Below, one piece after another: positions 8,459 to 18,491 of a stretch of DNA of 35,760 bases. Numbering within the stretch: position 1 is the first letter of the stretch; each line of letters opens with the position of its first letter. Origin of the DNA: Granulosicoccus sp. Lineage in GTDB: Bacteria > Pseudomonadota > Gammaproteobacteria > Granulosicoccales > Granulosicoccaceae. The stretch spans positions 1-35,760 of the forward strand of contig JALZVU010000183.1 of assembly GCA_023301795.1 (NCBI GenBank), read 5' to 3'. Made by a program: the position numbers and the translations under genes. Under the pieces are notes generated by a model, which saw nothing but the letters and a program-made list of their open reading frames with translations, did no database searches and was not told the DNA's origin.

Positions 8459-11400
8459 ATGAAAGATCTTCTGAATCTGTACAAAATGCAGGGCCAGACC
8501 GAAGAGTTTGATGCCATCCGTATCAAGCTCGCTTCGCCTGAGACCATCCGATCATGGTCCTACGGTGAAGTTAAAAAGCCGGAGACCATTAACTACAGAA
8601 CGTTCAAGCCAGAAAGAGATGGTTTGTTTTGTTCCAAGATATTTGGGCCGGTAAAAGACTACGAATGCCTGTGTGGAAAGTACAAGCGTCTCAAGCACCG
8701 CGGCGTTGTCTGCGAGAAGTGCGGAGTCGAAGTAACTCAGGCCAAAGTACGACGTGAGCGAATGGGCCATATCGATCTGGCAAGCCCGGTTGCACATATC
8801 TGGTTTTTGAAGTCCTTGCCTAGTCGTATCGGCTTATTACTGGACATGACACTGCGCGAAATAGAGCGAGTTCTTTATTTTGAAGCCTATGTGGTCATCG
8901 ATCCAGGTATGACGCTACTTGAAGGTGGGCAACTGCTCTCCGATGAGCAGTATCTTGAAGCGGTCGAAGAGCACGGCGATGAATTTGACGCTCGTATGGG
9001 TGCAGAAGCTGTCCATGATCTGCTCAAAGATATCGACATGCAGTCTGAAGCCGAAGAGCTGCGCGAAGAGATTGAAGCGACTAAATCTGAAACCAAATTA
9101 AAAAGACTCACTAAGCGTCTGAAGCTGGTTGAGTCCTTTATCGCGTCTGGTAACCGTCCAGAATGGATGGTAATGACTATCCTTCCAGTCTTGCCACCTG
9201 ATTTGCGTCCATTGGTACCGCTCGATGGTGGTCGCTTCGCAACGTCAGATCTTAATGATCTTTACCGTCGTGTTATCAACCGTAACAATCGCTTGCGCAG
9301 ACTGCTTGAGCTCAACGCGCCGGATATCATCGTGCGTAACGAGAAGCGAATGCTGCAGGAATCAGTTGATGCACTGTTAGACAATGGTCGTCGCGGACGA
9401 GCCATTACGGGTTCTAACAAGCGTCCTTTGAAATCTCTTGCCGACATGATCAAGGGCAAGCAAGGACGTTTTCGTCAGAACCTGCTCGGTAAGCGTGTTG
9501 ATTACTCCGGTCGATCAGTCATCGTTGTAGGACCAACTCTGCGTCTGCATCAGTGCGGTCTGCCTAAGAAGATGGCGCTTGAGCTCTTTAAGCCGTTTAT
9601 CTTCTCCAAGTTGCAGCTTCGCGGCATGGCTACCACCATCAAAGCGGCCAAGAAGATGGTCGAAAGAGAAGGTGCGGAAGTCTGGGATATCCTCGAAGAG
9701 GTTATCCGCGAGCATCCGGTCATGCTGAACCGTGCGCCAACACTTCACCGACTGGGTATCCAGGCGTTCGAGCCTGTACTAATCGAAGGTAAGGCTATCC
9801 AGCTTCACCCGCTGGTTTGTGCGGCGTTCAACGCTGACTTTGATGGCGATCAGATGGCGGTACACGTTCCATTGTCTATTGAGGCTCAGTTGGAGGCTCG
9901 GGCGTTGATGATGTCTACCAACAACGTACTGTCGCCGGCAAACGGAGAGCCGATAATCGTTCCTTCGCAGGATATCGTTCTGGGTCTGTATTACATGACT
10001 CGTACACGCGTTAATGCGAAAGGCGAGGGCATGGTATTTCAGGATATTGCTGAGTGTCATCGCGCTTACGAGAGTAAGGTTGCCGACTTGCACGCCAAGA
10101 TCACCGTGCGAATCACTGATTATGAACAGAACGAAGCTGGCGAGTGGCTACCGGTACCACGGCGCGTTGAGACAACGATTGGGCGAGCTATTGTTTCCGA
10201 AATTCTGCCGCCAGGACTTGAGTTTGCCAACGTCGATCTCAACCTGACCAAGAAGAACATCTCCCGCCTTATTAATCTGTGTTACCGCAGATTGGGTCTC
10301 AAAGAATCTGTTGTGTTCGCTGATCAGCTGATGTATCTGGGCTTTCGTTATGCAACGCTTGCCGGCGTGTCTATCGGAATTGAGGACATGGAAGTACCAG
10401 AAAACAAGAAAACTCTGGTTGCTGCCGCTGAAGCAGAAGTCCGTGAAATCCAGAACCAGTATTCAGAAGGTCTGGTAACCAACGGTGAGCGTTACAACAA
10501 GGTCGTCGATATCTGGTCATCAGCGAACGATCAGGTTGCCAAGTCAATGATGTCCAGCCTCGGTACTGAGGACGTTGTCAATGCGAAAGGCGAAACTGAA
10601 CAGCAGGAGTCATTCAACTCCATCTTCATGATGGCGGATTCCGGTGCTCGTGGTTCTGCTGCTCAGATTCGTCAGTTGGCGGGTATGCGTGGTCTGATGG
10701 CCAAGCCTGATGGCTCCATTATCGAGACGCCCATCATCGCTAACTTCCGCGAAGGTCTAAACGTAAATCAGTACTTTATCTCTACACACGGAGCTCGTAA
10801 GGGACTGGCCGACACGGCACTGAAGACCGCAAACTCGGGTTACCTGACACGACGACTGGTCGATGTTGCTCAGGACATGGTGGTTGTTGATCCGGATTGC
10901 GGTACAACCGCTGGCTTGACGATGAAGCCCATCATCGAAGGTGGTGATGTTGTTGAACCATTGCGTGAGCGAGTACTGGGACGTGTGGTTGCAGCACCTA
11001 TCATGCGACCTTCTGACGAGAAGCACATGCTGCTCGATGCTGGAACGTTGCTTGATGAGCACATGGTCGACATGCTTGAAGAAGAAGGCGTGGATGAGAT
11101 TCTGGTGCGTTCTGCTATTACTTGTGAGGCCGACTACGGTGTCTGCCGAGCGTGTTACGGACGTGATCTGGCACGTGGCCACATGATTAACATCGGTGAG
11201 GCTGTGGGCGTTATGGCGGCTCAGTCTATCGGCGAGCCAGGTACCCAGCTGACGATGCGTACGTTCCACATCGGTGGTGCTGCCAGCAGATCTGCGGCGG
11301 CCAGTAGTGTTGAGTCGAAGAGCAAAGGAAGCATTCGTCTGCATAACATGAAAGAGATTTCCAACCGGGAAGGCAAGCTTATGGCTGTGTCCCGTTCTGC

Positions 11401-12739
11401 GGAACTGTCTGTTGTGGATGATGCCGGTCGCGAGCGTGAGCGCTACAAGGTTCCTTATGGCGCTGTCATCCAGGCCAAAGAAGGCGCAGCTGTTGAAGCT
11501 GGCAGTATTCTCGCTACCTGGGATCCGCACACCCATCCGGTTATCACCGAAGTTGCAGGTTTTGCCCAGTTTCAGGATTTCGTCGAGAATGTTTCGATCA
11601 AAGTCGAAACTGATGACATTACCGGTCTGACAGACACCATCATCACGGATCACAAGCAACGTGGTGGTGTCAACAAGGATCTACGTCCGTCAGTCAAACT
11701 TCTGGACAAAGACGGTAAAGAGCTGCACTACTCTGGTACCGAGATTCCGGCTAACTACATGCTTCCGCCGGGCGCCATCATCAACCTTCAGGATGGTGAT
11801 GAGGTTCAGGTTGGTGATGTTGTTGCTCGTATTCCGCAAGCTTCCTCCAAGACACGAGACATCACGGGTGGTTTGCCACGTGTTGCTGACTTGTTTGAAG
11901 CACGTAAGCCTAAAGAGCCTGCAATTCTTGCTGAGAAGAGCGGTACCGTTAGCTTCGGTAAGGAAACTAAAGGCAAGCAGCGTCTTGTTATTACTGGGCC
12001 TAATCAGGAGCACTACGAGGAACTCATTCCAAAGTGGCGTCACATCAACGTATTTGAAGGTGAGACGGTGGAACGTGGTGAAACCATCGCTGATGGTGAG
12101 CCTAATCCACAGGACATTCTCAGATTGCGAGGTGTTGAGACACTAGCGGCCTACCTTGTTCAGGAAATTCAGGACGTTTACCGTTTGCAGGGTGTAAAGA
12201 TCAACGATAAGCACATCGAAGTCATTATTCGTCAGATGCTGCGTAAGGTTGATATCTCTGATTCGGGTGACACTCGCCTGTTACGTGGTGAGCAAGTGGA
12301 CTTCTTGCGTGTTAAAGAGGTAAATGAAGCGCTACTGGCCGAGAAGCCGAATGCCAAGCCTGCCGAATTCGATAACCTGCTCCTTGGAATAACCAAGGCG
12401 TCACTGGTAACCGAATCGTTTATCTCTGCAGCCTCGTTCCAGGAAACCACACGCGTGCTAACTGATGCGGCTGTTCGTGGTGCACGTGATGATCTTCGTG
12501 GCCTGAAAGAGAACGTTATCGTGGGTCGTCTGGTACCGGCTGGTACTGGTCTGGCGTTTCATAACGAGAGACGAAAGAGCCGTGCGAAGCTGAGCCTTGA
12601 TCATGATCAGGCGTTTGATCAGGTCATAGAGCAAGAATCTGCACTAGCTGCCAATTCTTTGGCACAGGCTGAAGCTATGCCAGCTAGTTTGCTTGACAGC
12701 ATCAGCCCGGCAGAGGGTGAGGGAGCTAGCGAAAGCTAG
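8459..12739 (+). CDS. rpoC: DNA-directed RNA polymerase subunit beta-prime
   Basis: RpoC carries the catalytic magnesium site, clamp and bridge helix of RNA polymerase. It is 1426 aa (E. coli 1407). The N-terminal zinc module shows [20 protein letters not shown]. The absolutely conserved catalytic motif NADFDGDQM begins at residue 458, placing the three Asp at 460, 462 and 464 as in E. coli. The region [19 protein letters not shown] and the second zinc site ([20 protein letters not shown]) are intact. The last 50 residues are poorly conserved, as usual. AATAAAGA precedes the ATG. Two terminator-like hairpins follow, closing the ribosomal/polymerase block. Confidence 0.99.
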   Translation: MKDLLNLYKMQGQTEEFDAIRIKLASPETIRSWSYGEVKKPETINYRTFKPERDGLFCSKIFGPVKDYECLCGKYKRLKHRGVVCEKCGVEVTQAKVRRERMGHIDLASPVAHIWFLKSLPSRIGLLLDMTLREIERVLYFEAYVVIDPGMTLLEGGQLLSDEQYLEAVEEHGDEFDARMGAEAVHDLLKDIDMQSEAEELREEIEATKSETKLKRLTKRLKLVESFIASGNRPEWMVMTILPVLPPDLRPLVPLDGGRFATSDLNDLYRRVINRNNRLRRLLELNAPDIIVRNEKRMLQESVDALLDNGRRGRAITGSNKRPLKSLADMIKGKQGRFRQNLLGKRVDYSGRSVIVVGPTLRLHQCGLPKKMALELFKPFIFSKLQLRGMATTIKAAKKMVEREGAEVWDILEEVIREHPVMLNRAPTLHRLGIQAFEPVLIEGKAIQLHPLVCAAFNADFDGDQMAVHVPLSIEAQLEARALMMSTNNVLSPANGEPIIVPSQDIVLGLYYMTRTRVNAKGEGMVFQDIAECHRAYESKVADLHAKITVRITDYEQNEAGEWLPVPRRVETTIGRAIVSEILPPGLEFANVDLNLTKKNISRLINLCYRRLGLKESVVFADQLMYLGFRYATLAGVSIGIEDMEVPENKKTLVAAAEAEVREIQNQYSEGLVTNGERYNKVVDIWSSANDQVAKSMMSSLGTEDVVNAKGETEQQESFNSIFMMADSGARGSAAQIRQLAGMRGLMAKPDGSIIETPIIANFREGLNVNQYFISTHGARKGLADTALKTANSGYLTRRLVDVAQDMVVVDPDCGTTAGLTMKPIIEGGDVVEPLRERVLGRVVAAPIMRPSDEKHMLLDAGTLLDEHMVDMLEEEGVDEILVRSAITCEADYGVCRACYGRDLARGHMINIGEAVGVMAAQSIGEPGTQLTMRTFHIGGAASRSAAASSVESKSKGSIRLHNMKEISNREGKLMAVSRSAELSVVDDAGRERERYKVPYGAVIQAKEGAAVEAGSILATWDPHTHPVITEVAGFAQFQDFVENVSIKVETDDITGLTDTIITDHKQRGGVNKDLRPSVKLLDKDGKELHYSGTEIPANYMLPPGAIINLQDGDEVQVGDVVARIPQASSKTRDITGGLPRVADLFEARKPKEPAILAEKSGTVSFGKETKGKQRLVITGPNQEHYEELIPKWRHINVFEGETVERGETIADGEPNPQDILRLRGVETLAAYLVQEIQDVYRLQGVKINDKHIEVIIRQMLRKVDISDSGDTRLLRGEQVDFLRVKEVNEALLAEKPNAKPAEFDNLLLGITKASLVTESFISAASFQETTRVLTDAAVRGARDDLRGLKENVIVGRLVPAGTGLAFHNERRKSRAKLSLDHDQAFDQVIEQESALAANSLAQAEAMPASLLDSISPAEGEGASES

Positions 12740-12756
12740 TTACTAACCCTTTAAGC

Positions 12757-12789
12757 TGGCGAGCTGACAGCAGCTCGCCACGTATTTTT
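12757..12789 (+). terminator. First stem-loop of the rpoC terminator pair
   Basis: TGGCGAGCTG (12757–12766) pairs with CAGCTCGCCA (12771–12780) around an ACAG loop, and a TTTTT run follows at 12785–12789. The T-run starts 4 bases past the stem, so it is a weaker intrinsic terminator than the next one. Together they form a tandem stop for the rpoBC transcript. Confidence 0.75.
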
Positions 12790-12790
12790 C

Positions 12791-12820
12791 AAATGCCCTC
12801 CTAGTGAGGGCATTTTTTTT
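12791..12820 (+). terminator. Intrinsic terminator downstream of rpoC
   Basis: AAATGCCCTC (12791–12800) pairs with GAGGGCATTT (12806–12815) around a CTAGT loop, running into eight Ts (12813–12820). This is a textbook Rho-independent terminator. It isolates the flagellar cluster from rpoBC transcription. Confidence 0.9.
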
Positions 12821-13013
12821 GAATTGCCCTAACTGGCGCTTTCCTAACAGTCTACTGGCCAGTAACTGGCCTAAATTGCCTCTTAAAGGCCTGCTGGTCC
12901 GGTGAGAAGCGACCAATCGTTCAATATATGAACACTGGTTGATCATTCTCGTGATAGTGCTCACAGGTTCGTAACGGTAAGCTTTGTATTTACGGTTGCC
13001 AATTTGGAACTGA

Positions 13014-13028
13014 GGGCACACGCCTTGC
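13014..13028 (+). promoter_or_regulatory. Sigma-54 promoter for the fliE operon
   Basis: GGGCACA-CGCC-TTGC fits the sigma-54 consensus TGGCACG-N4-TTGC at 9 of 11 fixed positions. The essential GG (13015–13016) and GC (13027–13028) are at the exact spacing. Transcription would start near 13040, about 20 bases before the fliE ATG, with AGGAG at 13051–13055 as the ribosome site. In Pseudomonas and Vibrio the fliE operon is sigma-54 dependent under FleQ/FlrC, so the context fits. The activator sites upstream (12821–13013, no gene) were not identified; an imperfect dyad GTTCA-N5-TGAAC lies at about 12918–12932. Confidence 0.75.
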
Positions 13029-13060
13029 TCCTTCGCTTTTAGATCACGGTAGGAGCCGAG

Positions 13061-13399
13061 ATGAATAACTCGATTGATACAAATTCGTTACTAGTACAAC
13101 TTCGCACCATGGCGCAAGACGCGGGCATTCCGCCATCTGAGGCCTCGGTAGGTGATGTAGGGGCTGCCGGTGAATCGGTGGAGTTCTCGAAGATACTGGA
13201 AAATTCGCTACAAGCGGTTAGCAACCGTGGTGGCGAGGCCAAAGAGCTGCGTGAATCGTTTGAAGCGGGCAATCCGAATGTGGAGCTGGCAGACGTCATG
13301 ATTGCGGCTCAAAAAGCTCGCATCTCTTTTGAAGCTCTCTCTCAGGTTCGAAACAAGATGGTTAATGCCTATCAGGAAATCATGAGAATGTCTCTTTGA
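13061..13399 (+). CDS. fliE: Flagellar MS-ring/rod adaptor FliE
   Basis: FliE joins the MS-ring to the proximal rod and is an early export substrate. It is 112 aa (E. coli 104). The N-terminal half is poorly conserved. The C-terminal part has NVELADVMIAAQKARISFEA and ends QVRNKMVNAYQEIMRMSL, matching the family signature KLVxAYQEIMxM. It is the first gene after the sigma-54 promoter, with AGGAG 5 bases before ATG, and is followed 46 bases later by fliF. This fliE-fliF-fliG order is standard. Confidence 0.95.
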   Translation: MNNSIDTNSLLVQLRTMAQDAGIPPSEASVGDVGAAGESVEFSKILENSLQAVSNRGGEAKELRESFEAGNPNVELADVMIAAQKARISFEALSQVRNKMVNAYQEIMRMSL

Positions 13400-13445
13400 C
13401 ATCTTTCTCCGTTATCACCGCAAAGCCTCAGGCAACCCATAACTG

Positions 13446-15086
13446 ATGAGTGACGTTCAAACCATCAATTCTCCACCAGTGGCCAGTCCGGTCATGGCCG
13501 CTGTGGCGCGTACTCTGTTTGCGCCTCAGTTGGCTGCGTTGCTTATTGTGGCAACTGCACTGACACTTGGAGTCGGGTTGATACTGTGGGGTATGAAACC
13601 TGATTTTGTGCCAGTTTCAGAGCAAGGGAGTCGCGAGGATGCACTCCAGATCATTGAGCTCCTGGGCTCTCAAAACATTGAATTCAAACTCGACCCCTCC
13701 ACGGGCTTGGTGCTTGTGCCGCGTGATCAGGCTGCGCAAGTGCAAATGACGTTGGCGGCCAGTGGCTTCAACGCAGGTAGTAATTCAGTGGGTTTGGAGT
13801 TACTACAACAACAACCCGCACTAGGCTCAAGCCACTTCCACGAATCTGCTCGATACCAACACGCACTGGAAACCGAGCTATCGCGAACGATCGGCAGTAT
13901 GCGCAACGTTGATTCTGCGCGTGTGCATCTGGCCATACCCAAGCAATCAGTGTTTGTGCGTGACCGCGAGCAGGCATCTGCATCGGTCATGATCAAGCCT
14001 CAGCGAGGCAGAAGTATTGAAGATGAACAGGTAAACGCGGTGATCAATCTGGTGGCCTCCAGCATTCCCTATCTGGAAAGCGGGCAGGTAACTGTTGTAG
14101 ATCAATGGGGCCGTCTTCTGTCTACAGGGGATGATTCAGCGGGCGGTGCTACACGAGATCAGTTTCAACATGCGCGTAAGCTTGAAAAATTATATTCGGA
14201 GCGCATCGAATCATTGTTGGCACCTATTGTCGGTGCCGGTGCAGTAAGGGCTATTGTAACTGCTGACCTTGATTTCACAGTCAACGAGCAGACACAGGAA
14301 ACGTTCGAACCAGATGCGGCACAGCTGCGCAGTGAACAGATCGATACGCAAGTTAATCGTAACGGCGAAGCTGTTGGCGTACCTGGTGCCCTGACTAATC
14401 AACCACCAGGCGACGGTGATGTAGATCCAGCAATTGCCGGAGCTGAGGGAGGTGCCGAGATCACCAATGAAAGCTCCTCTGCTGTCAAGAACTACGAGCT
14501 GGATAAGACTATTACTCATGTCAGGCAGATGCCGGGTACCATCATTCGCTTATCGGCCGCCATTATCATTGATGACAAGACCTCATTAGCTGAGGATGGA
14601 ACGCCGGTCCGCACACCACTTACAGAAGAGGAACTGGCGGAGTACACACGTCTTGCTCAGGAAGCTATAGGCTTTACAGAGGCACGAGGTGACAGTGTGG
14701 TTGTATTCAATCGCTCGTTTCAGCCAGTGGAGGAAATAGTTCCAGTAGAGCCTCTGCCTATGTGGGAGCAAAACTGGTTTGGTACGGTTGTTCGTCAGGT
14801 GCTTGTAGGTCTTGCAGTGCTACTACTAGTGCTCATGGTGCTTCGTCCGGCGGCGAAACGCCTAATGCCTGTGCCTCAACCTTTAGCATTGCCCCCCGGT
14901 GATGAGGATGAGACTGATGAGAACGAAAAATCAAACAATAAGTCTGCAGACAGCGTGAAAGAACTTCCTTCTCTTGACCCACCGCCAGTGGTGTATGGTG
15001 ACATCCTGAATATGGCGAGAGCGATGGCTGCTGAGGATCCTCAACGTGTGGCAAAAGTGGTTAAGGACTGGGTCGCTGAAAAGTAA
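13446..15086 (+). CDS. fliF: Flagellar MS-ring protein FliF
   Basis: FliF builds the membrane MS-ring on which rotor and export apparatus assemble. It is 546 aa (typical 550–570). It has an N-terminal transmembrane helix at about 29–49, then periplasmic ring-building motifs such as IIELLGSQNIEFKLDPSTG and LELSRTIGSMRNVDSARVHLA. A second transmembrane helix lies at about 445–470. The cytoplasmic tail ends DPQRVAKVVKDWVAEK, the segment that binds FliG. A Gln/Pro/Gly-rich low-conservation loop (about 315–340) matches the known variable region. Its TAA overlaps the fliG ATG by one base, implying coupled synthesis of the two rotor partners. Confidence 0.97.
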   Translation: MSDVQTINSPPVASPVMAAVARTLFAPQLAALLIVATALTLGVGLILWGMKPDFVPVSEQGSREDALQIIELLGSQNIEFKLDPSTGLVLVPRDQAAQVQMTLAASGFNAGSNSVGLELLQQQPALGSSHFHESARYQHALETELSRTIGSMRNVDSARVHLAIPKQSVFVRDREQASASVMIKPQRGRSIEDEQVNAVINLVASSIPYLESGQVTVVDQWGRLLSTGDDSAGGATRDQFQHARKLEKLYSERIESLLAPIVGAGAVRAIVTADLDFTVNEQTQETFEPDAAQLRSEQIDTQVNRNGEAVGVPGALTNQPPGDGDVDPAIAGAEGGAEITNESSSAVKNYELDKTITHVRQMPGTIIRLSAAIIIDDKTSLAEDGTPVRTPLTEEELAEYTRLAQEAIGFTEARGDSVVVFNRSFQPVEEIVPVEPLPMWEQNWFGTVVRQVLVGLAVLLLVLMVLRPAAKRLMPVPQPLALPPGDEDETDENEKSNNKSADSVKELPSLDPPPVVYGDILNMARAMAAEDPQRVAKVVKDWVAEK

Positions 15087-16132
15087 TGGCTGAGTCGGAC
15101 GACAAATCTGATAGCTCAGGTCCACCTGGTGCCGATAAGATAGAGCTCAGCGGTTCGACGCAAGCCGCCATCTTGTTGATGGCTATTGGTGAAGAGGAGG
15201 CCGCCACAGTGCTCAAGCATATGAAGCCTGAAGAAGTGCAGGCGGTGGGCGAGGCTATGGCTGCAATCAACGGTGTTACTCAGGAGCAGATCGGCGATAC
15301 GCTGGATCAATTTATCAACCGCGTGCGCAATCAATCGTCACTGGGTGTGGAGTCTGCAAAGTATTTCAAGTCCACGCTGACGCGTGCGCTGGGCGTAGAC
15401 AAGGCTACCAGTGTGCTGGCCAGTATGGAGCCTATGGATGACGACTCAGGATTGAGTTCACTACAGTGGATGGACCCTCGCGTCGTTGCCAAGATAATCT
15501 CCAAAGAGCATCCGCAGATAATCGCAACAGTTCTCAGCCAGCTTAAATCTCAGCAAGCGGGCGCTGTGCTTGATTTATTGCCTGATGATATTCGGCCTGA
15601 CATCATGATGCGCATCGTCAAGCTCGATAAAATTCACCCAGCAGCACTGGCTGATTTAAACGAAATTATTCAAGAGCTGTTTGAGAACAACGCCACCATT
15701 GAAATATCAGGGCTTGGCGGTGTCTCGACAGTGGCGGAGATACTGAATAGCGTATCCAAAGATGCTGAGGAGCAGATTCTTGCGGCTATTGAAGAGACTG
15801 ATAGCGATGTCGTGGCACAAATCAAAGAAGGCATGTTTATCTTTGAGAATCTGTTGACGGTTACCGATCGTGATATGCAGACGCTGATGCGCGATCTCAG
15901 TAATGGTGATCTGATTCTTGCATTGAAGGGTGCATCGGAAGAGATGCAACAGAAAATATTTCGCAACATGTCGTCTCGTGCAGCTGAGCTTCTCAAGGAT
16001 GACCTGGAAGCGCAGGGGCCGGTTCGATTGACTGAAGTTGAGGATGCTCAACGTTCTATTATTACTGCTGCCAAGCAAGCTTCCGAAGATGGCAAGATTT
16101 CGCTAGGTGGAAAAGGGGATGACTTTGTTTAG
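15086..16132 (+). CDS. fliG: Flagellar motor switch protein FliG
   Basis: FliG is the rotor ring subunit that takes torque from the stator. It is 348 aa (E. coli 331). The N-terminal domain binds FliF. The middle domain has the conserved EHPQ motif at residues 141–144 (SKEHPQIIATVLSQL), which contacts FliM. The C-terminal torque domain contains LALKGASEEMQQKIFRNMSS followed by RAAELLKDDL, with the charged Arg and Asp-Asp residues of the stator-facing helix preserved. It therefore looks like a functional torque subunit, unlike its divergent partner FliM. It overlaps fliF by one base and fliH by 14. Confidence 0.97.
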   Translation: MAESDDKSDSSGPPGADKIELSGSTQAAILLMAIGEEEAATVLKHMKPEEVQAVGEAMAAINGVTQEQIGDTLDQFINRVRNQSSLGVESAKYFKSTLTRALGVDKATSVLASMEPMDDDSGLSSLQWMDPRVVAKIISKEHPQIIATVLSQLKSQQAGAVLDLLPDDIRPDIMMRIVKLDKIHPAALADLNEIIQELFENNATIEISGLGGVSTVAEILNSVSKDAEEQILAAIEETDSDVVAQIKEGMFIFENLLTVTDRDMQTLMRDLSNGDLILALKGASEEMQQKIFRNMSSRAAELLKDDLEAQGPVRLTEVEDAQRSIITAAKQASEDGKISLGGKGDDFV

Positions 16133-17003
16133 AGTACTAAGTGAGGCGGAATCAAAAAAGGTTACCCGTTGGCAGGCGCCCGATCTGGGTACTGATACCA
16201 GCAAGGTAGCGAAGACTCGGCAGCAAGCCAACCCGCGCCAATCTGCTAATGATGACATTGGTATGCAATCGTTGTTGGGTGGTCTTGAATTAAAGAGAGG
16301 TGCAGTGCCTATTCCTTCAGTAGCCCCCAGACTGCAAACTATCAATCCCATTGATGTACTAGCCAGCCATATGTCTGCGCAAGCATCACGAGCAGGGCAG
16401 CAAGCAGACGCTAGTCAGGTAGGCGCGGCTGCATCCGCACAAATGGTGCAGTCGAGTTACGACGAAGGATACGGAAAAGGTTTTGCTGCTGGCAGTACAG
16501 CGTTGCACCAGCAAGCTGTGCAAGAGCTAACGTTGGTGATCAATGCATTAGGTTCTGTAAATAGTCGTCAGGATGATAGTGAACTCGAAGATGAGTTGGT
16601 TAAGATGGCAGTAGATATAGCACGGCTTGTAATACAAAAAGAGATCAGCATCGATCAGACAATTATTCATGACATCGTTCGCACAGGGCTTGAACAATTA
16701 CCTGGGAATCCAGAATCCAGTACATGTGTAAACCTTCACCCTGCTGATGCAATTATTGTCCGTGACAACATGAGGCCTGATGCTGGTGTAACTATCATTG
16801 AGGATATATCCCTTGAACGTGGTGCTTGCCACATTGAGTCAGGAGCCAGTATTGTCAAAGCTGGTGTGAATGACTGGTTGCTCAATATATCCGAGCAATT
16901 AGGTCTCAATCCCAAATCGGCAACGCAAAGTACGGCACCCGTTTCATTGGTTGATGACGCCCTGCCTGGCAAATCACAGGACAACGATACGCGTGACAGT
17001 TAA
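16119..17003 (+). CDS. fliH: Flagellar export ATPase regulator FliH
   Basis: FliH binds and restrains the FliI ATPase and links it to the C-ring through FliN. The product is 294 aa, longer than E. coli FliH (228 aa), with a poorly conserved N-terminal third. The central YDEGYGKGFAAG stretch (about 118–129) is the typical Gly-spaced helical motif. The C-terminal half has the FliH/HrpE-type segment KMAVDIARLVIQKEIS. I prefer the ATG at 16119 over a GTG at 16107 because AGGTGG lies 8 bases upstream of it. It overlaps the end of fliG by 14 bases and is followed 11 bases later by fliI. Confidence 0.9.
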   Translation: MTLFRVLSEAESKKVTRWQAPDLGTDTSKVAKTRQQANPRQSANDDIGMQSLLGGLELKRGAVPIPSVAPRLQTINPIDVLASHMSAQASRAGQQADASQVGAAASAQMVQSSYDEGYGKGFAAGSTALHQQAVQELTLVINALGSVNSRQDDSELEDELVKMAVDIARLVIQKEISIDQTIIHDIVRTGLEQLPGNPESSTCVNLHPADAIIVRDNMRPDAGVTIIEDISLERGACHIESGASIVKAGVNDWLLNISEQLGLNPKSATQSTAPVSLVDDALPGKSQDNDTRDS

Positions 17004-17014
17004 TAGCTAGGCCC

Positions 17015-18346
17015 ATGCAAGCATCCACATTAAAACAACGTATTGGCCAACGTCGATCCAAGCTATGCGTCCCTGAACTCCCCGTCGAGGGGCGGTTGAG
17101 CACGTTACGTGGACTCACTCTTGAAGCGGAAGGTTGCAAGGCTGCTATTGGTGCCCGTTGTCTGATCGACACCGTATCAGGCGATAGTATCGAAGCGCAG
17201 GTGGTCGGCTTTAATCGTGAGCGGACGCTGCTGATGCCAGCGGGTTCTCTGGAGGGCTTACGTTCGCAGGCAAGAGTACGGCCGATACCCGGTCAAGCAA
17301 CAGCCCCCGCAGGTGATGCCTTGTTAGGTCGAGTCATCGATGCACGTGGACAAGCTATCGATTCCCTGGGTCCAATGCCCATATCGACCCGAGTGCCTCT
17401 TATGGGAAAACCTATTAACCCGCTGGATCGTGCTGCGGTAAAGGACAGCTTTGATGTTGGTGTTCGCTCAATCAACGGATTAGTGACGTTGGGGCGAGGG
17501 CAAAGAGTCGGTTTGTTTGCCGGTTCAGGTGTCGGTAAGAGTGCGCTGCTGGGAATGATGACACGTCATAGTGAGGCCGAAGTTACCGTGATTGGGCTGA
17601 TCGGCGAACGCGGACGTGAAGTTAATGATTTTGTGCGCGAAACCCTTGGTAAGGAAGGTATGAAAAAGGCTGTGGTTGTCGCTGTGCCTGCAGACCAGCC
17701 ACCGCTGCTGAGATTGCAAGGTGCCATGTTGGCCACGGCTATTGCAGAGAGCTTTCGAGATCGAGGCAAGCAAGTGCTGTTGTTAGTTGATTCTTTAACG
17801 CGCTTTGCACAAGCGCAGCGTGAAATTGGTCTGGCTACTGGCGAGCCACCAACCAGCAAGGGTTATCCGCCATCGGCGTTTGCCATGCTGCCCCAGTTAG
17901 TGGAGCGTGCCGGCAATATGGCTCACGGTGGATCCATCACCGCAATCTACACGGTCCTTGCAGAGGGTGATGATCAGAACGATCCCGTTGTAGACGCTGC
18001 ACGTGCTGTGCTAGATGGGCACATTGTGTTAACAAGAGCTTTGTCTGATGCCGCTCACTACCCGGCAATTGATATCGGCGCATCAGTCAGCCGAACGCGT
18101 TCATCGGTGAACACTCCGGAACAGGAAGTTGTCATTAAGCGCGCGCTTAAACTGGCTGCAGCATATCGTGCTCAGGAGGACATGCTCAGAGTTGGACTCT
18201 ATCAAAGAGGTAGCGATCCGGTGCTGGATGAAGCTGTGGCCGTCTGGCCTAAGTTGCAGCGGTTTTTACAACAATCCATGGATGCAGGTGTGAACATCCC
18301 TACCTGTCGAAAACAGCTGGCAGACGTGTTGGGCATGGGAGTCTGA
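17015..18346 (+). CDS. fliI: Flagellum-specific ATP synthase/export ATPase FliI
   Basis: FliI is the hexameric ATPase that energises and unloads substrates for flagellar type III export. It is 443 aa (E. coli 457). The Walker A motif GSGVGKS is at about 170–176, Walker B VLLLVD at about 254–259, and the catalytic-Glu region IGERGREV at about 196–203. The family signature PPTSKGYPPSAFAMLPQLVERAG is also intact. The gene is 11 bases after fliH. A 145-bp gap, long for this cluster, separates it from fliJ and may contain an internal promoter. Confidence 0.97.
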   Translation: MQASTLKQRIGQRRSKLCVPELPVEGRLSTLRGLTLEAEGCKAAIGARCLIDTVSGDSIEAQVVGFNRERTLLMPAGSLEGLRSQARVRPIPGQATAPAGDALLGRVIDARGQAIDSLGPMPISTRVPLMGKPINPLDRAAVKDSFDVGVRSINGLVTLGRGQRVGLFAGSGVGKSALLGMMTRHSEAEVTVIGLIGERGREVNDFVRETLGKEGMKKAVVVAVPADQPPLLRLQGAMLATAIAESFRDRGKQVLLLVDSLTRFAQAQREIGLATGEPPTSKGYPPSAFAMLPQLVERAGNMAHGGSITAIYTVLAEGDDQNDPVVDAARAVLDGHIVLTRALSDAAHYPAIDIGASVSRTRSSVNTPEQEVVIKRALKLAAAYRAQEDMLRVGLYQRGSDPVLDEAVAVWPKLQRFLQQSMDAGVNIPTCRKQLADVLGMGV

Positions 18347-18433
18347 TCTTCGTATTCCAGATGCCTTAATGGCTAATGTCCCATTTTGCGAACCAGTGTA
18401 ACTACAATTAACCGTTTCAAGCATCGATATTGC

Positions 18434-18460
18434 TGAACACTTCACGTCTTGCGCCGATAT
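18434..18460 (+). promoter_or_regulatory. Possible sigma-28 (FliA) promoter in the fliI–fliJ gap
   Basis: GCCGATAT (18453–18460) matches the FliA minus-10 consensus GCCGATAA at 7 of 8. The segment 11 bp upstream, TGAACACT (18434–18441), matches TAAAGTTT only at 4 of 8. The 145-bp gap (18347–18491) is one of the larger gaps in an otherwise tight cluster and has no other clear content. A weak candidate for separate expression of fliJ–fliK. Confidence 0.25.
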
Positions 18461-18491
18461 CTGTATTAAGGACAAACGCAAACGAGAAGAC

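Noticed and set aside
10757-11659. 300-codon minus-strand open frame inside rpoC
   Set aside because: It is antisense to a highly conserved part of rpoC and its translation resembles no known protein; long shadows are common opposite conserved genes.
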